Positions 17,479-25,570 of a stretch of DNA of 64,000 nt are shown here, piece by piece; position 1 is the stretch's first letter, and each line of letters begins with the position of its first letter. The position numbers and the translations under genes were made by a program. The notes beneath the pieces are model-generated. The model made no database searches and was not told where the DNA came from. It worked only from the letters and a program-made list of their open reading frames with translations. Source of the DNA: Sporosarcina oncorhynchi (lineage in GTDB: Bacteria > Bacillota > Bacilli > Bacillales_A > Planococcaceae). Location of the stretch: contig NZ_CP129118.1 in the NCBI RefSeq assembly GCF_033304615.1, positions 1,546,001 to 1,610,000 of the forward strand, in the 5' to 3' direction.

Positions 17479-17569
17479 GTTTATATACCCTATAATTTGG
17501 TCTGATTCTGGAAAGCGTGCACCGGAACGCAAAGTAACATTTAATATACTTTATAATAGCCCGATTCTG
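17447..17569 (+). repeat. Tandem duplication of the right end of repeat copy B
   Basis: Unit 1 (17447-17509) and unit 2 (17510-17569) both run GGAAAGCGTG...AACGCAAAG/AGCGTAAAG...TATAAT...GATTCT, about 60 bp each with scattered mismatches. The end of the palindromic element plus flanking DNA was duplicated and then diverged. The stretch 17570-17657 shows nothing further. Confidence 0.65.
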
Positions 17570-17657
17570 GAATGACCTTTATAAACATTATCTGTCGAAA
17601 AGAATGAAGAGTTACTATTTACTTCCTTCAATTCAATCAATTATTTTCAAAGGTGTT

Positions 17658-18884
17658 TTATGATTTTAAATGAATGGTTAATGCCGGCTTTTTTGCAAAT
17701 TTCACATAAACAAAAAAGAACATTACGGCGCTCAGAAACCTTAGTGTTGAGTTAATATACATCGCAATCTCGACACCGAATTGGTTCAATAGCCAAATAC
17801 CAATCTGAGGCGCAATGAAGGCAAACATGGATAAAAGTACATTATACGTCGTAATGCAATACGTTCTTACATCTTCAGGTGATTGTTCCAGCAACAAGTT
17901 AAATAAAAGGAGGACAACCCCTGCGAGGAAAAATCCTGAAGATGTTTGTATCAGTGTTATATAAAAAAGATTAGTTGAGAGCACCGTAAGAAAAGGAGTG
18001 GTTGCCATTCCGATAGCAGCCCATACGAAAACTAACGTGTTGGATCTTTTCTCCGCCCATTTCCGCCATAATGGAAATGACAGAAATTGCGCAGTCATGC
18101 TACCGACAGAGAACATGCTGATCCAAAAAATTGTAGCTCCGACTACGCGCACATGGTATATATTAAAAATTCCCCACGCCATCTGCCAAGCAAAATTGAA
18201 AAAAAGAGCAGCAATCAAAAATGATACGTAATTTTTATGCTTGAAAATAGACCAATCCATCGTTTTCCTTCTAATCACTTGGCCGCTCAATCCCATAGGT
18301 TCTTCATTGTGCTTCTTTAACAAGAACACTTCAAGGAGGCCAAAAACAAAGGCGATACCAAACAGGATCTGATAGGCAGTAACGCTCGCAGAAGCATCTT
18401 TCATCACAATTCCGATGATCAATGTGGAGACAAGGCCGACAATTGTTAGCAATCGATTGCGGTCACTGAAAAATTCCCCACGTCTGGATTCTTTGACTAA
18501 TCCACTAATAAAGGTTTGCCACCCTATAGTAGCTACCGTATTCGGCAAATTCATCAGGGCTATGACGATAAGAAAAATCCAAGCTTGCGCAGGTTGGGAA
18601 GGGATGTATACAATCCCGATGATTAGCAGAAACATGAGCCGTGCAATCAAAACTGACATTGCCACAAGCTTTTTTTGCATTTGTGTACGGTTCAATAAGA
18701 TCGCAGCCGGAATTGTCATTAATAGTGCCATTAAAGGTGGTAATGAACTGATCAATCCGACTTGATAATTGGTAGCTCCAAGTATGGTAATTGCGAAAAT
18801 CGGAAAGAAGTTTCCCGAAAAATTCGTGGCCACGGTTGTTGCCATGCCGTGATAAATACTAATTTTTTCATTGTAAGGTCGCAT
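17658..18884 (-). CDS. Major facilitator superfamily transporter
   Basis: A 408-residue membrane protein with about 12 predicted transmembrane segments in two halves. The loop between segments 2 and 3 reads PAAILLNRTQMQKK, a weak form of the MFS motif A; the mid-chain hydrophilic loop (about 195-215) separates the halves. RBS TTGGAGA precedes ATG 18884. There is no linked regulator or enzyme, so the substrate is unknown; the general type resembles drug or sugar efflux families. Confidence 0.82.
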   Translation of the reverse strand: MRPYNEKISIYHGMATTVATNFSGNFFPIFAITILGATNYQVGLISSLPPLMALLMTIPAAILLNRTQMQKKLVAMSVLIARLMFLLIIGIVYIPSQPAQAWIFLIVIALMNLPNTVATIGWQTFISGLVKESRRGEFFSDRNRLLTIVGLVSTLIIGIVMKDASASVTAYQILFGIAFVFGLLEVFLLKKHNEEPMGLSGQVIRRKTMDWSIFKHKNYVSFLIAALFFNFAWQMAWGIFNIYHVRVVGATIFWISMFSVGSMTAQFLSFPLWRKWAEKRSNTLVFVWAAIGMATTPFLTVLSTNLFYITLIQTSSGFFLAGVVLLLFNLLLEQSPEDVRTYCITTYNVLLSMFAFIAPQIGIWLLNQFGVEIAMYINSTLRFLSAVMFFFVYVKFAKKPALTIHLKS

Positions 18885-19148
18885 AATATCTCCAATACTC
18901 GTAATAGTAGGGTAGTTGCCATCAACTCAAAATTATAAGCTTGATTCATAGAAATACAAGCTTTTTTATGAATATTAACGCGTTCCTGAAAATCTCGTTT
19001 TTAGAGGTCATATAAATTTTCCTGGCTCATATAAATACATCAGGAATGTTTTAGTATATGTATTGATAAATGTTCTCAATTAAGATATGATGAGTTTGAG
19101 AATACTTCTCACTCACATGGAGTGAAAAGGATTGAGAGGATGAAAATC

Positions 19149-19328
19149 ATGCTTCGAATTATCATGTTGGCGTTATTGGCAGGTACAGTAGCAAGTATTT
19201 CAACAATCACGTTGTTTAATGGTTTTGATATTGAAGGAGCCATGATTGGACTCACTTCTTTACTATTATTATTCGGTATTACATCAGTCTTTTACTTCCA
19301 ATATAAAAAACAGATTGCACACTCGTAA
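19149..19328 (+). CDS. Small two-helix membrane protein, unknown
   Basis: About 59 residues, with two hydrophobic segments (IIMLALLAGTVASISTITL and MIGLTSLLLLFGITSVFYF) and a short Lys-rich tail. I place the start at ATG 19149, 8 nt after GAGAGGA; an in-frame GTG at 19122 lacks a usable ribosome site. A strong terminator touches the stop codon, so it is a complete small transcription unit. No family is recognised. Confidence 0.6.
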   Translation: MLRIIMLALLAGTVASISTITLFNGFDIEGAMIGLTSLLLLFGITSVFYFQYKKQIAHS

Positions 19329-19356
19329 ACTCCGGTACATGCCGGAGTTTTTTTAT
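19328..19356 (+). terminator. Terminator after the small membrane gene
   Basis: ACTCCGG / CCGGAGT stem with a 6-nt loop and seven following T residues. Confidence 0.88.
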
Positions 19357-19444
19357 TTGAAAAATAGGGAGTGGTTCCAGAAGGTAAATTATCGTTCAAT
19401 CGAGTATAATCAATTACCGGACATGAAATGTGTAGGAGGTACTT

Positions 19445-20302
19445 ATGTTTTTTATTGAAGCAAAACGAATTATCGTTGTCATTTTTGGAGCGTTTCTCGT
19501 TTCCATCTCATTAAACTTTTTTTTAATCAATGCAAATGTTTATGCAAGTGGGTTTTCTGGTGCGGCACAGCTCGTTTCCAGTGTTCTAAATGATCATTTA
19601 GGTATTATAATTAGTACAGGGATTTTGCTGTTCCTATTTAATATCCCTGTATTCATCCTTGGTTGGTTCAAAGTGGGTAAAGGATTTACAATCTACAGTA
19701 TCGTCTCCGTCGTTTTTACAACGCTCTTTTTGGAGATACTGCCGGTATTGTCATTATCCGACGACATCATTCTAAATGCGGTATTTGGCGGAGTGATCGC
19801 AGGGGTAGGTGTAGGACTTTCACTAAAACTTGGTGCTTCAACTGGCGGGATGGATATTGTTGCGATGGTTCTTTCGAGATTGCAAGATAAACCAATCGGC
19901 ATTTACTTTCTAGCGCTTAACGGAATTATCATTGTCCTTGCAGGAATTTTATATGAACCTGAAAATGCTCTTTACACAATGGTTGCTTTATATGTTTCAA
20001 TAGCTGTAATTGATATGATTCATACGCGACATGAAAAAGTTACGGCAATGATTATTACACATAAGGCTGAAGAGCTGCAAAAAGCAATTCACGAAAAAAT
20101 GGTGCGTGGTATTACAATTATGCCAGCAACAGGCGCATATTCTGGCGAAAACAAAAATATGCTTTATCTTGTCATTACGCGCTATGAGTTATATGATCTT
20201 GAAAAAATTATCAATGAAGTAGATGCTCAAGCATTTACGAATATCGTGCAAACCGTGGGGATTTTCGGCTTCTTCAGAAGAGAAGGGGAGCCAGCAAAAT
20301 AA
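19445..20302 (+). CDS. YitT-family membrane protein
   Basis: A 285-residue protein of the YitT (DUF161) family: five or six N-terminal transmembrane segments including ANVYASGFSGAAQLVSS and LGASTGGMDIVAMVLSRL, then a cytosolic DUF2179 domain from about residue 215 containing RGITIMPATGAYSG and ending IVQTVGIFGFF. RBS TAGGAGG precedes ATG 19445. Bacillales have many paralogues and their transport role is not settled. It is monocistronic and ends at a bidirectional terminator. Confidence 0.88.
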   Translation: MFFIEAKRIIVVIFGAFLVSISLNFFLINANVYASGFSGAAQLVSSVLNDHLGIIISTGILLFLFNIPVFILGWFKVGKGFTIYSIVSVVFTTLFLEILPVLSLSDDIILNAVFGGVIAGVGVGLSLKLGASTGGMDIVAMVLSRLQDKPIGIYFLALNGIIIVLAGILYEPENALYTMVALYVSIAVIDMIHTRHEKVTAMIITHKAEELQKAIHEKMVRGITIMPATGAYSGENKNMLYLVITRYELYDLEKIINEVDAQAFTNIVQTVGIFGFFRREGEPAK

Positions 20303-20317
20303 TAACTTTCATAAAAC

Positions 20318-20363
20318 AGAAAAGCAGAGGGAATGAAATGTTCATTCATCCTCTGCTTTTTCT
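20318..20363. terminator. Bidirectional terminator, yitT-like / LCP gene
   Basis: CAGAAAAGCAGAGG pairs with CCTCTGCTTTTTCTG, with an extra inner GAATGAA/TTCATTC stem; T-run on both strands. Confidence 0.85.
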
Positions 20364-20369
20364 GTATGG

Positions 20370-21359
20370 TTAATTGACTTCATTAACGTCAGTTTCTGCT
20401 ACATCAGCTGTCCCATCTAGAAATTTGTTCAATTCCTCAATGTTTTTCTCGAAATCAATTTCCAACACTCTTCCTGCGTCTACTAATGGATCGGTAAATG
20501 AATTATCGACCGGAATCCGCAGCGTTTCAACCTTGCCAGATTTATTGTCAAGAAGTCCCTTCCCGATAGACAACATTTTCATCTTATCAAGATTTGTATC
20601 GACATACGCATCCGCTGCGCCGAGTAGTTTAGGTAAATTCACTAAACTATGGAGGCTGACTGCTTCATCTTTCAGCTTGGATAGGACCTCTTGTTGCCGT
20701 TCTACACGTCCGAAGTCATTTTTACTATCATGACGGAATCGAACGTAGCCTAGCAACTGATCGCCATGCAATGTCTGCACACCAGGTTGTAATGTCATGT
20801 AAATCCCATGTGACATTGCATATGGAATGTCAACTTCGATTCCATTAGGCGCTATAATATCTGCAATTTTAGGGAAGCCTTTAAAATCGACCATTGCATA
20901 ATAGTGAACGTCTAAATCGAAATTCTCTTTAATTGTCTGCCGGACGAGCTCAGGTCCGCCTATTGTAAAGGCTGTATTTATTTTCTGCATGCCATAATCG
21001 GGGATTTTGACATACGTATCTCGCATAATGGAAATTAGTTTGACTTTTTCAGTTTTTTGATTATAATTTGCAATCATCAATGTATCTGTATGACCTGCTT
21101 CTTCTTTTCTGGCATCGGATCCGAGCAAGAGAACATTGATTTCCCCGAATTGTGGTTCAGGCCCGTCGAATATTCCGAAGTCTTCATTTTGTTCTGTTAA
21201 TGTTCCTTCTTCTGATAAAGCCAGACCTTCATTATACTGTGTAGTCCAATAATAAACTCCTATTAAAAGAACTACAATCAGTGTACCAATACTAATGCCG
21301 ATTATTTTAATTCGTTTACTTTTCGTTTGTCTTTTTTCAATTCTGCTCAAACGGCTCAC
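20370..21359 (-). CDS. LytR-CpsA-Psr family cell-wall ligase
   Basis: A 329-residue LCP protein: a basic cytosolic N-terminus, one membrane anchor (about 20-40, IIGISIGTLIVVLLIGVYYW), then the extracellular catalytic domain with VLLLGSDARKEEAGHTDTLM, ISIMRDTYVKIP and YVRFRHDSKNDFGRVERQQE, whose Arg/Asp residues bind polyprenyl pyrophosphate. These enzymes attach teichoic acid or related polymers to peptidoglycan. No teichoic-acid gene is nearby, so its polymer is not known; it is a TagT/U/V-type or LytR-type member. Confidence 0.9.
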   Translation of the reverse strand: MSRLSRIEKRQTKSKRIKIIGISIGTLIVVLLIGVYYWTTQYNEGLALSEEGTLTEQNEDFGIFDGPEPQFGEINVLLLGSDARKEEAGHTDTLMIANYNQKTEKVKLISIMRDTYVKIPDYGMQKINTAFTIGGPELVRQTIKENFDLDVHYYAMVDFKGFPKIADIIAPNGIEVDIPYAMSHGIYMTLQPGVQTLHGDQLLGYVRFRHDSKNDFGRVERQQEVLSKLKDEAVSLHSLVNLPKLLGAADAYVDTNLDKMKMLSIGKGLLDNKSGKVETLRIPVDNSFTDPLVDAGRVLEIDFEKNIEELNKFLDGTADVAETDVNEVN

Positions 21360-21617
21360 CGCCTCTTATAGTTGGAAATCTATTTTTTGTAAAGTAAAGC
21401 ACGCGTTATCATACCACCAATTGCTATTTTCGGCAAGATAAATTTCCCGTGTATATAGACGTGTAGAATGAAAAAAAGTTCGAATCGCGATTATTAAAAT
21501 GCTGGTAACTTCTCCTCCATTCCACTCATTCCCTAGATAGCTTGCTTATAATCCGATTTTTATCGTAAATAAAAATAGATACCCTCTTTAAACAATCTTT
21601 CAACGGCTATCTTTAAC

Positions 21618-21644
21618 GTTTACTTTTATCAGATTACAGGGAAT
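21618..21644 (+). promoter_or_regulatory. Possible sigma-B-like promoter
   Basis: GTTTAC and GGGAAT with a 15-nt spacer, 36 nt before the gene at 21680. One or two bases off the sigma-B consensus (GTTTAA, GGGTAT), and the spacer is long. The rest of 21360-21617 shows no gene. Confidence 0.3.
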
Positions 21645-21679
21645 GGATACCTACACATATCGAAAAAGGAGGAAACGTT

Positions 21680-22006
21680 TTGGAACAGACAAACAATTTA
21701 CAGGAATTACAAGATTTTGTTTCTAAAAACAATAAAAGGGGAGTAAAAGGAGAAACAATCATCAACCAAGCTAATCATAACGCTGAAGAAGCTATTCTAT
21801 CTGATGAAGACACCGCAGGCAGACAAGTACTACAAGTGCTTAGAATCATTGTGAAAACAAAAGAGGACGCAATGTATTTTGAATATGTGTTTAATGAGCC
21901 GACTGAGTTAGAAGAGATGAATATGCAGTTGGAGAAAGTATATGCCCAATTTCCAAGAAAAATCGTCGGCTCAGAAGAGATGAATGAATTGCTTTCGAAA
22001 GTATAG
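21680..22006 (+). CDS. Small acidic protein, unknown
   Basis: A 108-residue soluble, acidic protein; I do not recognise the family. The TTG start at 21680 lies 7 nt after AAGGAGG, which supports translation. The first 50 residues are polar and probably flexible; the C-terminal half (about 52-108) is predicted alpha/beta with VLRIIVKTKEDAMYFEYVFN, perhaps a small ACT-like or ferredoxin-like fold. It is flanked by no operon partner. A general-stress role is possible if the upstream sigma-B-like site is real. Confidence 0.6.
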   Translation: MEQTNNLQELQDFVSKNNKRGVKGETIINQANHNAEEAILSDEDTAGRQVLQVLRIIVKTKEDAMYFEYVFNEPTELEEMNMQLEKVYAQFPRKIVGSEEMNELLSKV

Positions 22007-22135
22007 TCAACTAGTGAATGTATTACTTAAAAAAACATAAAACTTGAAATTATCCCGAATCAGTATTTTATAAGTCAATGGATAATTGAGTTTTAGAATG
22101 CCACACAATTGCACATTATAGTCTTTCAGCACTAT

Positions 22136-22187
22136 CGAAAAAAGCGGCTAATCCGCAATCCTCACTAGGATATTGGTTTAGCCGCTT
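22136..22187 (-). terminator. Terminator of the DUF1540 gene
   Basis: AAGCGGCTAA / TTAGCCGCTT with an inner ATCCT/AGGAT stem; T-run on the minus strand. Confidence 0.8.
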
Positions 22188-22211
22188 GGTAGTCGTTCAG
22201 CATTTGATTCG

Positions 22212-22364
22212 TTATTCCGGATTAAACGTTTTACAGCCAGTATCATCCGTATCTACCGCTTCTTCTGCTGTTTGATTGGTGACATAAATAACATCAGCGT
22301 TACATCTGTTTCCGTTTGCCCAATACTTACAGTTATCCACTTCACAAAGTATTCGCTGAACCAT
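22212..22364 (-). CDS. DUF1540 Cys-motif small protein
   Basis: A 50-residue protein matching the DUF1540 pattern: ILCEVDNCKYWANGNRCNAD with three Cys, and a fourth in DTDDTGCKTFNPE. The set looks like a small metal (zinc) knuckle. ATG 22364 is chosen because AAGGAGGTG lies 8 nt upstream; the frame stays open further but without a ribosome site. In Bacillales, DUF1540 proteins are often found near spore genes, but the function is unknown. Confidence 0.75.
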   Translation of the reverse strand: MVQRILCEVDNCKYWANGNRCNADVIYVTNQTAEEAVDTDDTGCKTFNPE

Positions 22365-22487
22365 TCTGGAACACCTCCTTTTCAAATAGTGTTCCACTTT
22401 TGCACGTAAAGATGTATGAAGTTTTTCATGCACTTCATAAGAAGTGGTATTATATAGTTTAATGAAATACCTAGGAGGCTTGAATAC

Positions 22488-23795
22488 GTGAAACGGCTAA
22501 CTGATCATTTGATCGTCATTTCTTTTGATTGTTTATCTTCAAAGGATATGCCGACATTACAACAACTTCCAAACTTCAGACGCCTGCTGGATGGAGCTGC
22601 GATCTGTAATAATGTAACGCCGATTTATCCATCAGTTACATACCCGTGTCATACATCAATTATTACGGGCAACTATCCTTCACGTCATCGAATCGTTAGA
22701 AATACGTTGATTCAGCCTGGCAAGCAGTCACCCGATTGGTATTGGCAAAGGAAATATATCCAAGGCACAACTTTGTATGATGAAGCAAAAAAACAGAAGA
22801 TGAATACGGGGGCGCTGCTTTGGCCGGTTACTGCGAAAGCGAAAATTGATTATCATATCCCAGAAGTGTTCGCAAATCGCTCTTGGCATTCCCAAGTTGC
22901 CGTCTCTTTGTTGAACGGAAGTTTCTTTTATACAATCGATATGAATCGACGTTTTGGAAAACTGCGAAAAGGGATCAAGCAACCTTGGCTGGATGATTTT
23001 GTGACAGCTGCCACTGTGCATACAATTAAATCTAAAAGGCCGGATTTGCTGCTTGTCCATTTGGTAGATATTGACTACCAGCGTCATGAACATGGTTTTT
23101 TAGGCGATGAATCATTTGCGGCTCTACAACGTCAAGACGAACGGTTGGGTAAAATTATGCGTGCTATGGATGAAAGTGGGATAATGAATGACTCTACAAT
23201 TATTGCACTAGGCGATCACAGTGCCTTGGATGTAACACATGTCATCAAAATGAATGCTTTTTTGCTTGAAAGTGGTTTGATTCATACAGATATCCAGGGA
23301 AAGGTAAAAGGGTGGAAGGCATTTTGCAAAAGTAACGATGGTTCCGCTTATCTATATGTAAAAGATCAAAAAGATAAACCGACAATGGATAGACTGGGTG
23401 CTCTGTTGCATTCTTTGATGCAAAATCCTAACAATGGACTTGAACGAGTATATACAGGGACCGAAGCCGCTGAATTAGGTGCTGACGGCGAAGCGGCATT
23501 TATGATTGAAGCACGGGAAGGATTTTATTTTACAGAAGAAGTCGCCGGCGAACCAATCGTTGAAATTACACAATCAGAGATCGTCTCAGGAAAGCATTGC
23601 AAAGCGGTACATGGTTATTCACCTTCAAAACCTGATTATTCGACCGTATTTATCGCCAAAGGGAATGGCATAATACCTGGCCAGGTTATTGAATCCATGA
23701 ATTTGGTGGATGAAGGGCCAACTTTCGCAAGACTATTAGGGTTGGATCTTGGGGAAACGGATGGTAGGGTACTGGAAGAAATAATAAATGATTGA
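22488..23795 (+). CDS. Type I phosphodiesterase/nucleotide pyrophosphatase-like protein
   Basis: A 435-residue member of the alkaline phosphatase superfamily. Metal and catalytic parts are visible: ISFDCLSSKDMP (metal Asp), TPIYPSVTYPCHTSIITGNYPSRHRI (nucleophile Thr or Ser region), LLVHLVDIDYQRHEHG (Asp and His), ALGDHSALDV (Asp-His) and GKHCKAVHGYSP (His). There is no signal peptide, so it acts in the cytosol. RBS TAGGAGG precedes GTG 22488. The substrate, a nucleotide or phospholipid-like ester, is unknown. Confidence 0.85.
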   Translation: MKRLTDHLIVISFDCLSSKDMPTLQQLPNFRRLLDGAAICNNVTPIYPSVTYPCHTSIITGNYPSRHRIVRNTLIQPGKQSPDWYWQRKYIQGTTLYDEAKKQKMNTGALLWPVTAKAKIDYHIPEVFANRSWHSQVAVSLLNGSFFYTIDMNRRFGKLRKGIKQPWLDDFVTAATVHTIKSKRPDLLLVHLVDIDYQRHEHGFLGDESFAALQRQDERLGKIMRAMDESGIMNDSTIIALGDHSALDVTHVIKMNAFLLESGLIHTDIQGKVKGWKAFCKSNDGSAYLYVKDQKDKPTMDRLGALLHSLMQNPNNGLERVYTGTEAAELGADGEAAFMIEAREGFYFTEEVAGEPIVEITQSEIVSGKHCKAVHGYSPSKPDYSTVFIAKGNGIIPGQVIESMNLVDEGPTFARLLGLDLGETDGRVLEEIIND

Positions 23796-23804
23796 ATAGA
23801 AATC

Positions 23805-23833
23805 ACCGGGAACAGGAATATCCTCTTCCCGGT
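23805..23833. terminator. Terminator between convergent genes
   Basis: ACCGGGAA / TTCCCGGT stem with an A/T-rich flank; placed between the phosphodiesterase and protease stops. Confidence 0.7.
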
Positions 23834-23850
23834 AGTTTAGCCTTCAGACA

Positions 23851-24687
23851 TTAATCTACTCTTTCAAAATAAAGATCGATAGGGATGAACAAACCCACTT
23901 TTCCGAATTCATCGTGATTCAAAGTAGCGAAAACGACCCCGATTACTTCACCATCTTCATCAAGGACGGGACTGCCGCTGTTTCCACGATAAACAGGGGC
24001 TTGAATCATCATGACTTCATGTTTCCAATCCTTTAACTTCAATGGCGCTAAAATCATACCTTCATTTACAATTCCTTTAAAACTGAGTGGATTCCCGATG
24101 AAAGTAATTGGGTCATCTTTTTTTATTGTTGCATCTGGTCTCAACTTCAATGAAGGGAGATTTTCACCTTCAACTTTCAGTACGACCAAATCGATATCTT
24201 CATAACTTTCCAAGATGGTCGCTTCGTATCGTCCATCTTCCGGGTAAACGACGTAAATGGATTGATTATCTTCGATAACATGATAATTCGTAATAATGAC
24301 TCCATCGTCTGAAATCGAAAAACCGGTACCTTTCCCATTTTCCGTCACGACGACAACTACGGATTCCTTGTACACCATAATTTCCTCATCCTGCGAAAGC
24401 TTTGCTGAAGTCAAGAGAAAATCGATTGCCGGTATAGAAAACACTTGAAACAATCCTGCAACTGTACTGAGTACTAACATGATTGAAATCAGCCAAATAA
24501 ACCATTTTGGTACTCTTTTAGGAGGTACAGTTTTTTCTTTCTGTATTCTTGCTTCATGCTTCGCTTGTAATGCAATTTCGTTCATTTGTTCTTCAGTTAG
24601 ATCTCCGTCTTCTATCAAATCCAAATCAATCTCTTCTTTTATCTCTTCATCATCATTTGTATTAAGCGTTTTATCCTCATCATTCAT
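23851..24687 (-). CDS. Membrane-anchored trypsin-like serine protease (HtrA-type, no PDZ)
   Basis: A 278-residue protein with a 60-residue acidic cytosolic N-terminus, one membrane segment (about 62-83) and an extracellular chymotrypsin-fold domain. The catalytic triad is clear: H136 in TNYHVI, D166 in DIDLVVLKV and S237 in GNSGSPV. It ends shortly after the protease domain, with no PDZ domain, so it is shorter than HtrA/HtrB. A role in envelope protein quality control or processing is inferred. Confidence 0.88.
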   Translation of the reverse strand: MNDEDKTLNTNDDEEIKEEIDLDLIEDGDLTEEQMNEIALQAKHEARIQKEKTVPPKRVPKWFIWLISIMLVLSTVAGLFQVFSIPAIDFLLTSAKLSQDEEIMVYKESVVVVVTENGKGTGFSISDDGVIITNYHVIEDNQSIYVVYPEDGRYEATILESYEDIDLVVLKVEGENLPSLKLRPDATIKKDDPITFIGNPLSFKGIVNEGMILAPLKLKDWKHEVMMIQAPVYRGNSGSPVLDEDGEVIGVVFATLNHDEFGKVGLFIPIDLYFERVD

Positions 24688-24822
24688 TTATTTTTCACAT
24701 CCCGTTTTTCATAGGCAACTTCTAACATTATAGCAAGGAACAATAGAAAACGAGAGGGATTCGGTCAATTTGCACATAAGTGAAAGGATTTCCATATGTA
24801 TAAATGGAAAGGGGAGAGATGA

Positions 24823-25125
24823 TTGGTAACATTGACACCTATTATTATTGGAGGCCAACCGTTTACCGCTGTAACCGTACGCTTGCCAAAAACAACTTTG
24901 CTGACAGTTTCAAATGAGATCGGTTATATTATGTGCGGGGCGCTGGATATCGGATTACTTAATAATGTGCTTGCTGACCGGAAGATTGTTGCTGGAAGAG
25001 CTGTAGGTGTAAAAACGATTGATGAGTTGTTGAAAGCTCCATTGGAGTCCGTTACAGTTGAAGCTGAGCAATTCGGTATACGAGTAGGTATGACAGGCAC
25101 AGATGCATTAATGAGGATGCAATGA
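24823..25125 (+). CDS. yunC: YunC-family (DUF1805) protein
   Basis: A 100-residue protein of the DUF1805/YunC family; the conserved core is IGYIMCGALDIGLLN and KIVAGRAVGVKTIDELL. The TTG start at 24823 follows GGGGAGAG by about 5 nt. Structures of the family show a small alpha/beta fold of unknown activity. It is monocistronic and ends at a strong hairpin. Confidence 0.85.
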   Translation: MVTLTPIIIGGQPFTAVTVRLPKTTLLTVSNEIGYIMCGALDIGLLNNVLADRKIVAGRAVGVKTIDELLKAPLESVTVEAEQFGIRVGMTGTDALMRMQ

Positions 25126-25130
25126 AAATG

Positions 25131-25172
25131 AAAAGACGGAAGAGGAGTGAATTGACTCCTTTCCCGTCTTTT
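25131..25172. terminator. Terminator, yunC / Q-N-rich gene
   Basis: AAAAGACGG...AGGAGT paired with ACTCCT...CCGTCTTTT; usable in both directions. Confidence 0.85.
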
Positions 25173-25196
25173 ACTTAAAATAAGTTGTAAGCAGTC

Positions 25197-25385
25197 TTAT
25201 TTTCTTCGCTTGTTTTGGTTTTCATTATTATTCCGCTCGTTTTGCTTGTTATTCTGCGGTTGCTGTACGGAGCTGAAAAACTCTTCACCGAATTCTGTGT
25301 TAGTGGTCTCTTGCGGTTTACGGTTTGTCTGGCGATTATTCTGCCTGTCCTTATTTTGTTGCTGTTGGTTTTGCTCTTCTCTCAT
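25197..25385 (-). CDS. Gln/Asn-rich small protein, spore-protein-like
   Basis: A 62-residue protein made mostly of Gln, Asn, Arg, Lys and Glu, with one hydrophobic patch, TNTEFGEEFFSSVQQP, at about residues 28-43. ATG 25385 is preceded by AAAGGAG at about 10 nt, and a terminator follows, so it looks like a real gene. The Q/N richness and the FG-x-EF motif recall gamma-type small acid-soluble spore proteins (SspE), whose repeats contain FGTEFASET; the exact protease cleavage motif is not present. Assignment is tentative. Confidence 0.55.
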   Translation of the reverse strand: MREEQNQQQQNKDRQNNRQTNRKPQETTNTEFGEEFFSSVQQPQNNKQNERNNNENQNKRRK

Positions 25386-25570
25386 TTGTAAGTAGCTCCT
25401 TTAATCGTTGTTAGGTACTGTCACCTACAAAATGTAGCATGTCCTCAAAAGTTGAAACTAACCGTATTTTGTTTTTCCAAAACTAACAAGTTGTTTGGAT
25501 GCTGTTACTGTTTGTAAATTACAGGTGGAGGGAAAGATATAAAAAACTTTCATTTGAGGAGAGTGAACTT

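Noticed and set aside
17299..17505. A 68-codon plus-strand frame
   Set aside because: It spans repeat copy B; the open frame results from the repeat's GC-rich content.
18938..18968. AAGCTTG/CAAGCTT hairpin with T-run upstream of the MFS gene
   Set aside because: Terminator-like on the plus strand but no plus-strand gene ends there; not listed as a feature.
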